A stretch of 64,000 bases of DNA from assembly GCA_016125255.1 (NCBI GenBank), contig WGMD01000022.1, forward strand, positions 1 through 64,000, given 5' to 3'. The stretch is from Planctomycetota bacterium. GTDB lineage: Bacteria; Planctomycetota; Phycisphaerae; Phycisphaerales; Zrk34. Positions 37,397 to 46,931 of this stretch are shown here, in pieces. How positions within the stretch are numbered: the stretch's first letter is position 1; each line of letters begins with the position of its first letter. Position numbers and translations under genes: made by a program. The notes beneath the pieces were generated by a model. That model had not been told where the DNA came from. It searched no databases and saw nothing but the letters and a program-made list of their open reading frames with translations.

Positions 37397-38182
37397 CTAC
37401 TGCCCCGGCGCCGCCGGCAGGGTTGACTCGCCCTTGTCCGGCTCGATGTTGCCGATCTGATACCGCTCAATGTAAGCCACGTCCGTCACCGGCACCTTGA
37501 CCTCGAACGCGTGCAGTTCATTGGGCGCGAGCATCGGCGTCTGGTAACGCCAATGTCCGATGATCCGGCCGAGTTTGTCGGCGATGCGGATCTCGAACGT
37601 GTATCGCCATGCGACGGACGAACGGTTCTGCCATGTGCCGCGCATCATGATGTGCTTGTGATCGATGTCGGGATAACGCTCCAGCAGCACTTCGCCGATT
37701 TCCGGGTCGATGTAGATCGACTCGTTGGGCAGGTTGTTGCGGATCACCGCGATCTTGTAATCGACGTCCCACCGCGGCGCCGCCGGATCGACCGCCACGG
37801 CCGGCGGGGGCGCGCTGATGATCTTCTGCTGCTCGACGCGCGTCGTGTCGCGCATCGCCGCCCGCGCCGCCTCCAGCTTCTTGCGCTCCACCGCGATCTG
37901 CTTGCGCTCCTCCTCCCACTGCTGCCGCTGCTGCTTCCATTCCGCAATCTGCTTCGGCGCATCCGGCTCACTCAAAAACGCCCGGACCTCCTCAAGTTCG
38001 TGCTGCGCCTTCTGCAGTTCAAGCTGCGTGCGGGCCAGCTCCTGTCGCATCGCCGCAAGTTCGCTGCGCATGGCCGTCAGCGCATCGGTTTCGTCCTCGC
38101 CGTGCGCTGTCATCGGCAGCGCAATCAGCATGACAAGACCCATGACCCGACCGACCGATGAGATGCGTTTGGCGAGCGGCAT
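37397..38182 (-). CDS. Exported coiled-coil protein of unknown function
   Basis: 261 aa. The signal peptide ends PMTAHG. A long coiled coil follows (about 35-115; ELAAMRQELARTQLELQKA, QQRQQWEEERKQIAVERKK), then a beta domain (about 135-245; DYKIAVIRNNLPNESIYID, WRYTFEIRIADKLGRIIG) that suggests a ligand-binding or envelope-scaffold role. GGAGG six bases before the 38182 ATG fixes the start; the ATG five codons upstream contains that sequence. Divergent from the gluconokinase gene. Confidence 0.7.
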   Translation of the reverse strand: MPLAKRISSVGRVMGLVMLIALPMTAHGEDETDALTAMRSELAAMRQELARTQLELQKAQHELEEVRAFLSEPDAPKQIAEWKQQRQQWEEERKQIAVERKKLEAARAAMRDTTRVEQQKIISAPPPAVAVDPAAPRWDVDYKIAVIRNNLPNESIYIDPEIGEVLLERYPDIDHKHIMMRGTWQNRSSVAWRYTFEIRIADKLGRIIGHWRYQTPMLAPNELHAFEVKVPVTDVAYIERYQIGNIEPDKGESTLPAAPGQ

Positions 38183-38301
38183 CAGCGACCTCCACAATTG
38201 CCGGGACCGACACTCTGAGTATAGGGACGCTCAACCGCCCGATGCGTTCCCACGGGGCCGCGCGGACAATGTAAAATCCTCCTCATGTTTGAAACGATTT
38301 T

Positions 38302-39753
38302 ATGGCGATCGACCCCATGATTGATCCGTGCATCATCGCCCTGGACCTGGGCACGAGCGGCTGTAAAGCCCTCGCGCTGTCGCGCACCGGCCGCATCATG
38401 GGCAAGACCTACCGCGCGATCACCACTTCGCGCCCCGCCGCCGATCGCTTCGAACAGGCGGCCGACGAAGTCTGGCGCGCCGCCGCCGCGGCGCTGCGTG
38501 AACTGACCGCCGGGGTACCGGTCGACCGAATCGCCGGCGTGGCGATGAGCGGTGCGATGCACACGCTGATGCCCATCGGTGACGACGATCAGCCGCTCGC
38601 CCCCGCTTCGACATGGGCCGACCAGCGCGGCGGGGAAATGCTCGACACGCTCCGTCGCGAAGCGGACTTCGATGCGCTTTATGCCCGCACCGGTTGTCCG
38701 CTGCTCCCGTTGTATCATCCGCCGCGATTGCGATGGTGGGCGAAGTTCGAGCCGCGCGTGTTTGAACGGGCGGCGCGCTTTGTCGGGTTGACGGACTTCG
38801 TCGTGCATCGGCTGACTGGCACATGGGCGATGAACACCAGTCTCGCCGCCGCGACGGGGTTGCTCGATGTGCGGAGCGCGACATGGCACGGGCCCTCGCT
38901 CAAACTCGCCGGATTCGATGCAAGCCGACTGCCTCCGCTGGTGGACGCCCGCGCGGTTGTCGGTCGTGTCACGCATGCGGCGGCGAGCGCCACCGGTCTG
39001 CCGCCGGGTTTGCCGGTCGCGGCGGGCGCGAGCGATGGGGCGCTGGCGAATCTGGGCGCGGGCGGCGATGACGGTTCGATCGTCATGACGATCGGCACCA
39101 GCGCCGCCGTGCGACGCCTCGCCGACGCTCCCCGCTTCGATCCGCAGCGGCGGACCTGGTGCTACCTGCTGCACGAAGGCCGCTACCTCAACGGGTGCGC
39201 CCTCAACAACGGGGGCATGGCGCTGACCACGATCGCCGACCGGTATTTCGATGACCTGCCCCAGCTTTTTTCCGCCGCCGCCGGCGTCGCGCCGGGCGCG
39301 GATGGCGCGATCGTCGTGCCGTTTTTCACACCCGAACGCGGCGTGCCGTTTTCACCGATGATCCAACCGCATGCCCCCGAAGGTTTCGACCGCGCCCACA
39401 TCGCCCGCGCCGCCGTCGAAGGCCTCGCCATGTCCCTCGCCATCGCGGTCAGAACGCTCGCCCCGCAGCGACCCGTTGACGCGCCCCTGCGTCTGACCGG
39501 CGGCGTGACGAAATCGCCGCTCATGGCGCAGATTCTCGCCGATGTACTCGGCTCGCCGCTCCAGCTTGTCGACGCCGCCGATGCCTCCGCCATCGGCGCG
39601 GCGATCATCGGGCACATGGCGCTCAAACACATTGTTCGCCCCGCCGAAGTTCCATTGCTGGACGCCACCGGCGCGTTCGTCGAACCCGACCCGGCGACGC
39701 GCGGAGTTTATGAGGCGCGGCTGGCGCAATTCCGCGAACTTTGCGGCATGTGA
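38302..39753 (+). CDS. FGGY-family gluconokinase-like sugar kinase
   Basis: 483 aa. The N-terminal FGGY motif DLGTSGCKALAL binds phosphate; the substrate region AMSGAMHTLMPIG and STWADQRGGEMLD resembles gluconokinase of the Bacillus GntK type, and the C-terminal part holds LTGGVTKSPLMAQILADVL. Expected reaction: ATP-dependent phosphorylation of gluconate to 6-phosphogluconate. It faces, end to end, an operon with a gluconate-type permease, lactonase and two dehydrogenases, which supports a sugar-acid substrate over xylulose or glycerol. Confidence 0.85.
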   Translation: MAIDPMIDPCIIALDLGTSGCKALALSRTGRIMGKTYRAITTSRPAADRFEQAADEVWRAAAAALRELTAGVPVDRIAGVAMSGAMHTLMPIGDDDQPLAPASTWADQRGGEMLDTLRREADFDALYARTGCPLLPLYHPPRLRWWAKFEPRVFERAARFVGLTDFVVHRLTGTWAMNTSLAAATGLLDVRSATWHGPSLKLAGFDASRLPPLVDARAVVGRVTHAAASATGLPPGLPVAAGASDGALANLGAGGDDGSIVMTIGTSAAVRRLADAPRFDPQRRTWCYLLHEGRYLNGCALNNGGMALTTIADRYFDDLPQLFSAAAGVAPGADGAIVVPFFTPERGVPFSPMIQPHAPEGFDRAHIARAAVEGLAMSLAIAVRTLAPQRPVDAPLRLTGGVTKSPLMAQILADVLGSPLQLVDAADASAIGAAIIGHMALKHIVRPAEVPLLDATGAFVEPDPATRGVYEARLAQFRELCGM

Positions 39754-39807
39754 TCAAGCCAAGCTGTGGCACAGCGCCGTGACGCGGCGCTGCTTGACTT
39801 GCGGGGG

Positions 39808-40602
39808 TCAGGTTTTGGGTTTGGCCAGAGCGCGTGTGGCGCCGGTGGAGATGCCGCCGTCGATGAGGAGGGTTTGGCCGGTGATGTAGGCGCTGGCGTC
39901 GGACGCGAGGAACACGATGGCCCCGTCCAGGTCATCGGGTTTGCCCGGGCGTTTGAGCGGGATGCGGTCACACAGGTAATCGACCCATTCCTGATTTTCG
40001 TACATGACCTTGTTCTGTTCCGTGCGGAACCAGCCGGGGGCGAGACAGTTGACGGTCACGCCGAATTTGCCCCAGTCGTCGGCGAGACTCATGGTCAGTT
40101 GCTTCGTCCCGCCCCGACTCGCGCAGTACGGGCCGAGGCCGGCGTAGCCGAACACGCTCGTGACGGACCCGATGTTGATGATGCGCCCGTAGCGCCGCTC
40201 GATCATGCCTCGGGCGATGGCCTGAGCGACGAAGAACGTGCCGCGCAGGTTCGTGTCGATGACGAGATTCCAGTCGTCCCATGTGATGTCCAGCGCGGGC
40301 TTGCGCACATTGCACCCGGCGTTGTTGACGAGGATGTCGATCCGGCCGTATGCCGCCCCGGCTTGGCGCGACATGTTCTCGATGCTCGCCTTGTCGCGCA
40401 CGTCAAGCTCGATCGGCACGGCCTTGCGGCCCATCGCGGCGATCTCGTTGACGAACGGATCGAGCGACGCCGCATCGCGCGCCGTGACGATCAGGTCCGC
40501 CCCCGCCCGCGCCAGCGCCCGGCCGAAGTATTGCCCCAATCCCCGACTCGCGCCGGTGACCAGCGCAATGCGTCCCGTCAGATCGCAAAAATTGTGGCTC
40601 AC
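39808..40602 (-). CDS. Short-chain dehydrogenase, gluconate 5-dehydrogenase-like (IdnO-like)
   Basis: 264 aa. The NAD(P) motif TGASRGLG (about 17-24), NNAG (93-96) and catalytic Ser146 and Tyr159 are present. The YxxxK lysine is replaced: PYCASRGG places Arg163 where Lys is expected. The C-terminus ITGQTLLIDGGIS is typical. In the E. coli idn system the equivalent enzyme reduces 5-ketogluconate to gluconate. Last gene of the permease, lactonase, Zn-dehydrogenase, SDR operon; 16 bp after the preceding gene. Confidence 0.85.
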   Translation of the reverse strand: MSHNFCDLTGRIALVTGASRGLGQYFGRALARAGADLIVTARDAASLDPFVNEIAAMGRKAVPIELDVRDKASIENMSRQAGAAYGRIDILVNNAGCNVRKPALDITWDDWNLVIDTNLRGTFFVAQAIARGMIERRYGRIINIGSVTSVFGYAGLGPYCASRGGTKQLTMSLADDWGKFGVTVNCLAPGWFRTEQNKVMYENQEWVDYLCDRIPLKRPGKPDDLDGAIVFLASDASAYITGQTLLIDGGISTGATRALAKPKT

Positions 40603-40618
40603 GTTGATTCTCGATGGA

Positions 40619-41626
40619 TCAAGGTTGGAGAATAACTTTCATCAGCCCCGGTTCGTGGGCGTACAGGCGGTCGAACCAGCTCGGGCCCTCTTCGAGCGGA
40701 GCGACGGCGGTGATCATGCTCGACACGTCGATCGCGCCGCGGGCGAGCAGGTCGATGCACGCCGGGTACTCGCCGCTCGATGCACATGTACCCGACAGCC
40801 GCAGCTCGCGCGTCACCACCTGTTGCAACGGCAGCTCGACGTTCGGCGAAACATTGCCGACGAGCGTCAGAGCGCCGCCCTTGTGCAGGGCCGCGATGGC
40901 CGTCTTGATCGTGGCCGTCGCGCCGACGACTTCAAACGCCACGTCGGCGACATCGACCGGCGGCGTCTGTGTTTTGGCGTTGACCACTTCGTCCGCACCG
41001 AGCTGTTTAGCGAGCTTGAGGCGATCATCGTCGAGGTCGATGGCGATGATGCGCCCGCAGCCGGCGAGTCGGGCGGCCTGTATGACGAGCAGGCCGATCA
41101 TGCCGCTGCCGACGACGACGGCCGTGTCGCCGAGCTTGATCGGCGTGCGGTTGACCGCATGCACCGCGACGCTGACCGCCTCGATCATCGCGGCCTTCTC
41201 GAAGCTCAGTTCATCGGGCAGGCGGTAGACGATATGGCGCGGCACGGCGACGAACTCGGCGAACGCGCCGTGCTGACGATAGTCGCCGCAACTCACGCCC
41301 AGCACCCGTCGATTGTCGCAGAGATTCACATCGCCCCGCCGGCAGTAGCGGCACTTGCCGCAGTAGACGGTCGAATCGAATGTGACGCGATCGCCAGGTT
41401 TGAATTCGCTGACCTGCGAGCCGACGGCTTCGATGACGCCGGCCGCCTCGTGCCCCATCACCAGCGGGGGAATCCGCCGTCCGGTCGAGCCGTCGTACCC
41501 ATGAATGTCCGACCCGCAGATGCCGCAGGCACGCACGCGCACCAGCACATCCTCCTCGCCGATGACCGGCACGGGCATGTCGGTGAGCGACAGCCGACGA
41601 TATTCACTGAGCAGCATCGCTTTCAT
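40619..41626 (-). CDS. Zinc-dependent alcohol dehydrogenase (IdnD/threonine dehydrogenase-like)
   Basis: 335 aa MDR-family enzyme. Catalytic-zinc residues lie in ACGICGSDIHG and GHEAAGVIE; the structural-zinc Cys cluster is CGKCRYCRRGDVNLC; the nucleotide site is VVVGSGMIGLLVIQ. Size and motifs fit polyol or L-idonate 5-dehydrogenases. In E. coli IdnD is cotranscribed with an SDR (IdnO) and a GntP-family permease, exactly the neighbours here. The substrate remains an inference. Confidence 0.88.
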   Translation of the reverse strand: MKAMLLSEYRRLSLTDMPVPVIGEEDVLVRVRACGICGSDIHGYDGSTGRRIPPLVMGHEAAGVIEAVGSQVSEFKPGDRVTFDSTVYCGKCRYCRRGDVNLCDNRRVLGVSCGDYRQHGAFAEFVAVPRHIVYRLPDELSFEKAAMIEAVSVAVHAVNRTPIKLGDTAVVVGSGMIGLLVIQAARLAGCGRIIAIDLDDDRLKLAKQLGADEVVNAKTQTPPVDVADVAFEVVGATATIKTAIAALHKGGALTLVGNVSPNVELPLQQVVTRELRLSGTCASSGEYPACIDLLARGAIDVSSMITAVAPLEEGPSWFDRLYAHEPGLMKVILQP

Positions 41627-41640
41627 GGTTCACCCATTCA

Positions 41641-42663
41641 TCAAAAACCCATGCCGCATGTCCGCAGGCGCACGCGCAGGAGGTACATGTCGGCGGTGAT
41701 GAAGAGTGTATGCCCGTCCTCGCCGAAACAGCAATTGCCGGTGGCCTGACCCGTGAGAATCGTGCCCAGGTGCTTGCCTTCGGGGCTGAGAATCAGCACG
41801 CCGCCGGGGCCTGTCGCGAACAGGTTGCCCTTCTTGTCGACCTTCATCCCGTCGGGCAATCCCTTGCGGCTCGACGTCATGCCCGTCACATCCAACAGCA
41901 CGCGCCCGTTGCTGATCGACCCGTCGGGATTGAAGTCATACTGCATCCACAGCGCCGCCTTCGGGTCCGACTGCGCGATGTAGAGCATCTTGCCATTGGG
42001 CGAAAACGCCAGCCCATTGGGAAACGTCAGCTTGTCGGTCAGCAGCGTGACTTTGCCATCGGGCGCGATGCGGAACACGCCTGCGTAGGGCAACTCGCGG
42101 GCAGGGTCGTCGAAGCCCTTGGCAAGCCCGTAAGGCGGATCGGTGAAGTACAGCGCGCCATCGGGCCCGAACGCGGCGTCATTGGGGCTGTTGAAGCGAT
42201 TGCCATCGTACTTGTCGGCGATCGTGTCGAACTTCGGGCGCGGGTAGTCGGTGCGCGGAATCATGCGTGCGAGCCGCCGGTCGCCGTGCTGACAGAGAAT
42301 CAGTCGCCCGTTGGCATCGATGACCAGCCCGTTCGATCCCGACTCCTTGTCGCGCGGCACGTCGCCTGTGTAACCCGACGGCTTGAGGTACACGCTCGAC
42401 CCTTCGCCTTCTTTCCATTTGAAGATCGTGTTCTCCGGCACGTCGGAGAAGATGACATACCCGCCGCGCTTGACCCACACCGGGCCCTCGGACCAGTTGT
42501 ATCCCTCGGCGAGCACTTCGATCTTCGCATCGGGAGCGATGAGCGTATCGAGCGCGGGGTCGAGGCGTTCGATGGAACCGAGCGTGGGGTACACATGCGA
42601 GGAACAACCGGCGAACAGGACGACCGCGAAGATCAGAGCCGCGAGGCGGGTGACGATGTTCAT
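41641..42663 (-). CDS. SMP-30/gluconolactonase-family lipoprotein
   Basis: 340 aa. The lipobox LFAGC (Cys20) predicts a lipoprotein. The propeller has the family segments GPVWVKRGGYVIFSDVPEN, FNSPNDAAFGPDGALYFTD, FPNGLAFSPNGKMLYIA and GLPDGMKVDKKGNLFATGP, including the metal-binding Glu, Asn and Asp positions. It would hydrolyse an aldonolactone outside the cytoplasm, feeding the adjacent permease. GGAAG lies seven bases before the ATG. Gaps to the neighbours are 17 and 14 bp. Confidence 0.88.
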   Translation of the reverse strand: MNIVTRLAALIFAVVLFAGCSSHVYPTLGSIERLDPALDTLIAPDAKIEVLAEGYNWSEGPVWVKRGGYVIFSDVPENTIFKWKEGEGSSVYLKPSGYTGDVPRDKESGSNGLVIDANGRLILCQHGDRRLARMIPRTDYPRPKFDTIADKYDGNRFNSPNDAAFGPDGALYFTDPPYGLAKGFDDPARELPYAGVFRIAPDGKVTLLTDKLTFPNGLAFSPNGKMLYIAQSDPKAALWMQYDFNPDGSISNGRVLLDVTGMTSSRKGLPDGMKVDKKGNLFATGPGGVLILSPEGKHLGTILTGQATGNCCFGEDGHTLFITADMYLLRVRLRTCGMGF

Positions 42664-42680
42664 GACGTTTCTTCCGGGAG

Positions 42681-44114
42681 TCAGACCATGGGGTAGACGA
42701 AGGCGAGAATGATGGTGACGATGCCGGACGTGAGGCCGCAGATGGCCAGCAGCGGGGTCCACGACTTGAGACTTTCCAGTTCCGTGAGCCCGCCCATCTT
42801 CGAGTAGATCCAGAATCCCGAGTCGTTCATCCACGACCCGACGAGCGAGCCGGACCCGATGGCGAGTGCGAGGTAGACGGGGTGGAAAGTGAGCGAGCCG
42901 GGCGTAATCATGGCGGCGATCATGCCGCTGGTGATGATCATGGCGGCGGTGCTGGAGCCCTGCGCGAACTTGATGAGCGAGGCAATGCCGAAGGCGAAGA
43001 GCAAGAGCGGGATACCGGCGGTGGCGGTCTTGCCGAAGGCGTGCTCGACGGCCTCGCCGAGTTGGGCGGCCTTGAGCATCGCCCCGAAAGCGCCGCCGGC
43101 GGCGGTGATGAGAATGATCACGCCGCCGGACATGAGGGCCGCCTCGATGGTGTGCGCCAATTGGTCGCGCGTCGGGCGGCGCTGGAAATAAAGCGTGGTG
43201 ACGGCGATGGCGGTCGAGAACAAAAGCGCCAGATTGGGATTACCCAGTACATTGGTCCACTGAAAAAGCTGTGCGATGCCCAGTCCGCCGGCCGCCGCTT
43301 TGAGAATGGCGTTCGTCAGATCGGGGTCGCTCAGCGGCGCGTCGGGGATCGCATGCTGGGCCATGACCTTGACGATCGAGTTGGCGGTGATGAGCACGAT
43401 CGGCAGGATGATCGGCAACAGCGCCACGATCAGATTCGGCTCGCGCTCCTCGGGCGTCGGCGTCGCCATCGCGTCACCCTCGGCGAGCGGGCGCATCTCG
43501 ATGGGCATGACCGAATCGAGCCAGCGCCCGTAGAGCAGGCCGGCGCACATGGCGGGGAACCCGACGATCAGGCCCATCATGATCATGACGCCCAGGTCGA
43601 CGCCGAGTTTGTTGGCGATGAAGAGCGGTCCGGGCGTGGGGGGCACGAGCGTATGGGTCACGCCGCCGCCGGCGACGATGGCCATGAGCACTTTGAGGTA
43701 GCTTTTGCCGGTGCGCCGGTAGGCCGAGCGGGCGAGCGGGACGAGCAGGTAGAACGCGGTGTCGAAGAACACGGGGATGGAGAGCACGAAACCACTGCCG
43801 GCGAGGGCGAAGCTGGCGCGCTTTTCACCGAGGAGCAAAAGAAATGCACGCACGATGCGATCGGCCGCCCCGCTGTCCATCATCGCTTGCCCGATGACGG
43901 CGGCGAGGGCGATGACGATGCCGATGCTCGCGGCGGTCGAACCGAAGGCGGCGGCGACGCGCTCGATCTTCGTGGCCCACTCGCCCGGCGCCATCAGACT
44001 CACGACGATCGCCGCGGTGATCAGCGCAATGAAGGCATTGACGCGGAGGGCCACGATCATGCCGATCACGATCACGACGCCGACGATGAGAATGAAAAGC
44101 GGTGATAGCCCCAT
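42681..44114 (-). CDS. GntP-family gluconate/sugar-acid permease
   Basis: 477 aa, about 12-14 membrane helices, full family length. Recognisable segments are [35 protein letters not shown] and [20 protein letters not shown], all typical of GntP/IdnT proton symporters. The ATG at 44114 starts directly with a membrane segment; an ATG nine codons upstream is less likely. First gene of the sugar-acid operon. No operator is evident. Confidence 0.93.
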   Translation of the reverse strand: MGLSPLFILIVGVVIVIGMIVALRVNAFIALITAAIVVSLMAPGEWATKIERVAAAFGSTAASIGIVIALAAVIGQAMMDSGAADRIVRAFLLLLGEKRASFALAGSGFVLSIPVFFDTAFYLLVPLARSAYRRTGKSYLKVLMAIVAGGGVTHTLVPPTPGPLFIANKLGVDLGVMIMMGLIVGFPAMCAGLLYGRWLDSVMPIEMRPLAEGDAMATPTPEEREPNLIVALLPIILPIVLITANSIVKVMAQHAIPDAPLSDPDLTNAILKAAAGGLGIAQLFQWTNVLGNPNLALLFSTAIAVTTLYFQRRPTRDQLAHTIEAALMSGGVIILITAAGGAFGAMLKAAQLGEAVEHAFGKTATAGIPLLLFAFGIASLIKFAQGSSTAAMIITSGMIAAMITPGSLTFHPVYLALAIGSGSLVGSWMNDSGFWIYSKMGGLTELESLKSWTPLLAICGLTSGIVTIILAFVYPMV

Positions 44115-44169
44115 GTGAGGGGCTATCGTACAGCGATGCACGAAGTTGGCAACCCGGGACCGCGTGAAA

Positions 44170-45465
44170 TCACGGGGCTTCGGTGACGGCGGTCGAGCGC
44201 GGGGCGACCGAAGCGGGCGCGGCGGCGGTCGTGATCGGCGTGCCGTTGATCATGCGGGTCGGCGGCGAGAGGATGACGGCTTCGCCGCCCTTGAGGCCGT
44301 CGAAGACATGGACCTTGCCGTCGTGCGGTTCGCCGAGCGTGACGCGGACCTGCGTGGCCTTGTCGCCGTCGGCGATGAACACACGATTGACGCCGGCGAA
44401 GGACACGATCGCTTCAGTGGGCACTTCGACGACGGGAATCCGCTCAGGAAGAAGGATCGCCGCCATGGCGAAGGCCCCAACCTTCAATTCCGCCTTCGGG
44501 TTGGCGATGAGAATCTCCACGGGAAACGCACGGCTGACGACGTCCACCTGCGGACTGACGCGGCTGACCACTCCCTCGAACGGCTCGTCAAACGCCCGCA
44601 GCGTCACGCGCACCTTCAGCCCCGCCGCGACCTTCACCGCGAACCGCTCGGGCACCATCGCGCGCAGACGGATCGGATCATCCACGAGAATGCGGAACAG
44701 CGCATCGCCCTCCTTGACGTAATCGCCGACCGCCACCATGCGCTGCGCGACCGCGTAAGGCGTCGCCGCCTTGTCCGACGGCATCGGCGCACGGATCGTC
44801 GCGTCGACGAGGCGCTGGCGGGCCTGCTCCAGTTCGGCCTGACGCGTCTGTGCCTCCGCCAGCAGCGCCCGCGCATTGACCTGCTCCAGCTCGAACGCGC
44901 TGCGCGCGACTTGGAAAGCCGTCTGCGCATCGGCGAATTCCTGCTGTGAAATCAGCGGCGGGGTCTGCTCGTAAAGCTTGCGCAGTCGCTCGAAGCGGCT
45001 CGATGCATTGTCGAGCTCGAACGAATACCGCCGCACTGTCGGCACTTTGGTCACGTCAAAATCCGCCGCCGGGAAGTCGGCCAGGCCGAGCTTGGCCAGC
45101 GTCGCTTTGACCGCCATCGCGCCTTCGTTGACCGCCAGTTCGAAGTCGCGCGGATTGATGACCGCGAGCGTCGCCCCCGGCGCCACGCGATCGCCCAGGT
45201 CATGATCGATCGACACGATGCGGCCGGGCACTTTGGCGGCGATCGTCACATCGGCGTCGGCTTCGAGCGTCCCCGTCACCGCAATCTCCGGCTGGTACAT
45301 CGCATTGACCGCTGCGACCGTCTTCACCGCCACGGGCTTGTCAATCTTCGGCGCCCCGCTGGTCTTCTCCGGCTCCGGCTTCTCGCAGCCCACGAGCAGC
45401 GCGGCGAAAAATGAAACGACGAGCAGTCGCACCACGCCGGGTTGATGTGATATAGTCATACGCAT
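44170..45465 (-). CDS. RND efflux periplasmic adaptor (membrane fusion) lipoprotein
   Basis: 431 aa. The lipobox LLVGC (Cys27) anchors it. The biotinyl-lipoyl halves ([20 protein letters not shown] and [11 protein letters not shown]) flank a helical hairpin, followed by beta-barrel and membrane-proximal domains. It is divergent, 91 bp from the TolC-like and RND pump genes, with which it would form the tripartite exporter. A TATAAT sits only 7 bp upstream of the first ATG, so either the second ATG (45459) or a near-leaderless transcript is used. Confidence 0.92.
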   Translation of the reverse strand: MRMTISHQPGVVRLLVVSFFAALLVGCEKPEPEKTSGAPKIDKPVAVKTVAAVNAMYQPEIAVTGTLEADADVTIAAKVPGRIVSIDHDLGDRVAPGATLAVINPRDFELAVNEGAMAVKATLAKLGLADFPAADFDVTKVPTVRRYSFELDNASSRFERLRKLYEQTPPLISQQEFADAQTAFQVARSAFELEQVNARALLAEAQTRQAELEQARQRLVDATIRAPMPSDKAATPYAVAQRMVAVGDYVKEGDALFRILVDDPIRLRAMVPERFAVKVAAGLKVRVTLRAFDEPFEGVVSRVSPQVDVVSRAFPVEILIANPKAELKVGAFAMAAILLPERIPVVEVPTEAIVSFAGVNRVFIADGDKATQVRVTLGEPHDGKVHVFDGLKGGEAVILSPPTRMINGTPITTAAAPASVAPRSTAVTEAP

Positions 45466-45472
45466 ACGGATG

Positions 45473-45502
45473 ATTATACCTCGGATCGCGACTATATTGT
45501 AA
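45473..45502 (-). promoter_or_regulatory. Candidate sigma-70 promoter of the adaptor gene
   Basis: On the minus strand TTACAA (45497-45502), an 18-bp spacer and TATAAT (45473-45478) precede the adaptor gene. The intergenic DNA between the divergent efflux genes is AT-rich compared with the surroundings. Confidence 0.5.
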
Positions 45503-45556
45503 CGGACGCGTTTTCCCGCTGACCATTTTCCAGGTCCTGCTTTTCGGAGTCGATCG

Positions 45557-46930
45557 TTGCCGAGTGCGCTGTGGCGGAACAGATTGATGTGGGTCGTGGC
45601 GGCGGCGCTGGCGGCGTTTGGCGGCGGCTGCGCGGTGGATCAGGACAAGGAGATGGCGCCCTATCGCGAGGCGCTGGGGATCACGAAGCCGGCGGACGCG
45701 GCGGAGGACGGCAAGCCGGCGACGCTGGAGCAGGTGCTTGAATGGACGAATCATAATTACGAGCCGTTGCAGATCGAAGGCGAGACGTACATTCAATCCG
45801 TCATCGAACGCCAGCGCGCGATCGCGAACTTTTTACCCACGCTGACACTCGCCCCCGAGTACTCGCATCGGGCCGGGCAGGTCGGCGGGTCGAACAATCG
45901 GGCGGCGGATCAGACGCAGGTCACGGCGGGACTTGAGCAAAACATCTTCAACGGGTTTTCGGATGTCGCTCGGCTCTATGCCGACGCCGCCACGATCGAC
46001 GAACGCCGCGCGATTCTGTTGACGCTTCAGGCCAACGTGCTGCTCGACGCGGCCGGGGCTTTTTATGATGTGCTCCGCCTTGAGCACACGGTCGACGTGC
46101 TCGTCAACACGGCTTCCGTGCAGGACGCGCGCGTCAAAGACATTCAATCGCGGCTCAACAACGGTCTGGCGCGCCCGCTGGATGTGTCACAGGCCGAGGC
46201 GCAGTCCGCCGGCACGCGCGTCAAGCTCGTCGCCGCGCGTCAGGCCCTGTCCAACGCCCGCACGGCGCTGGGCCTTTTCACCGCCGCGCCGATGGCGTCG
46301 CGCCCGCTGACCGACAGCTTCGATCCTCCGGCGGATGCGCCCGGTGCGGCGTCGATGCAGACGCTCGCCATCCGAGAACGTCAGGAACTCGTTGCCGCCG
46401 ACGCCGCCCTGCGGGCAGCGCGGCACGAAGTCGATGCGGCGTTCGGACAGTATTACCCCTCGGTGACGCTGAACCTCGAATATGTGCTCACGGTCGAAAA
46501 TGCCATGACGGAGCAAGGGTGGAATACGGTATTGCGGGCGAACCTGCCGATCTTCTCGGCGGGGCGCATCGAGGCGGATGTGCGCGAGGCGTGGTCTAAA
46601 GTACGGCAGGCGTTTCTCAATTCCGTATTGACGCGACGCACGGTGTTCAGCGAAGTCGAATCCGCCCGCACGGACTTCGCCGCGGCGGGCGAACAGATTC
46701 GCGAACTGCGTCAGCGATTGAGCACCGCCGAGCTGGCCCTCAAGCAGGCCGAGGCGAGTTACGACGCCGGGCTGGCGACGAATCTGGAGCGGCTCACCGC
46801 GCAGGACGACCTGCTCAACACGCGACTCGACCTCGTTTCGCAGGAATATGTGCGCAAGGTGGCGTATCTGTCGCTGCTCCGCGCGACAGGCCGTCTGCGG
46901 TCGGAACTGAACATCGGAGCGGCGCACTGA
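45557..46930 (+). CDS. TolC-like outer membrane efflux protein
   Basis: 457 aa, starting with TTG (GGAG seven bases upstream); an ATG at 45587 is the fallback. The N-terminus has a lipoprotein-like FGGGC. Two OEP helical repeats follow, with LDAAGAFYDVLRLEHTVDV, LDVSQAEAQSAGTRVKL and LKQAEASYDAGLATNLERL segments. It would provide the outer membrane channel of the efflux complex. The RND pump begins one base after its stop. Confidence 0.92.
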   Translation: MPSALWRNRLMWVVAAALAAFGGGCAVDQDKEMAPYREALGITKPADAAEDGKPATLEQVLEWTNHNYEPLQIEGETYIQSVIERQRAIANFLPTLTLAPEYSHRAGQVGGSNNRAADQTQVTAGLEQNIFNGFSDVARLYADAATIDERRAILLTLQANVLLDAAGAFYDVLRLEHTVDVLVNTASVQDARVKDIQSRLNNGLARPLDVSQAEAQSAGTRVKLVAARQALSNARTALGLFTAAPMASRPLTDSFDPPADAPGAASMQTLAIRERQELVAADAALRAARHEVDAAFGQYYPSVTLNLEYVLTVENAMTEQGWNTVLRANLPIFSAGRIEADVREAWSKVRQAFLNSVLTRRTVFSEVESARTDFAAAGEQIRELRQRLSTAELALKQAEASYDAGLATNLERLTAQDDLLNTRLDLVSQEYVRKVAYLSLLRATGRLRSELNIGAAH

Positions 46931-46931
46931 C

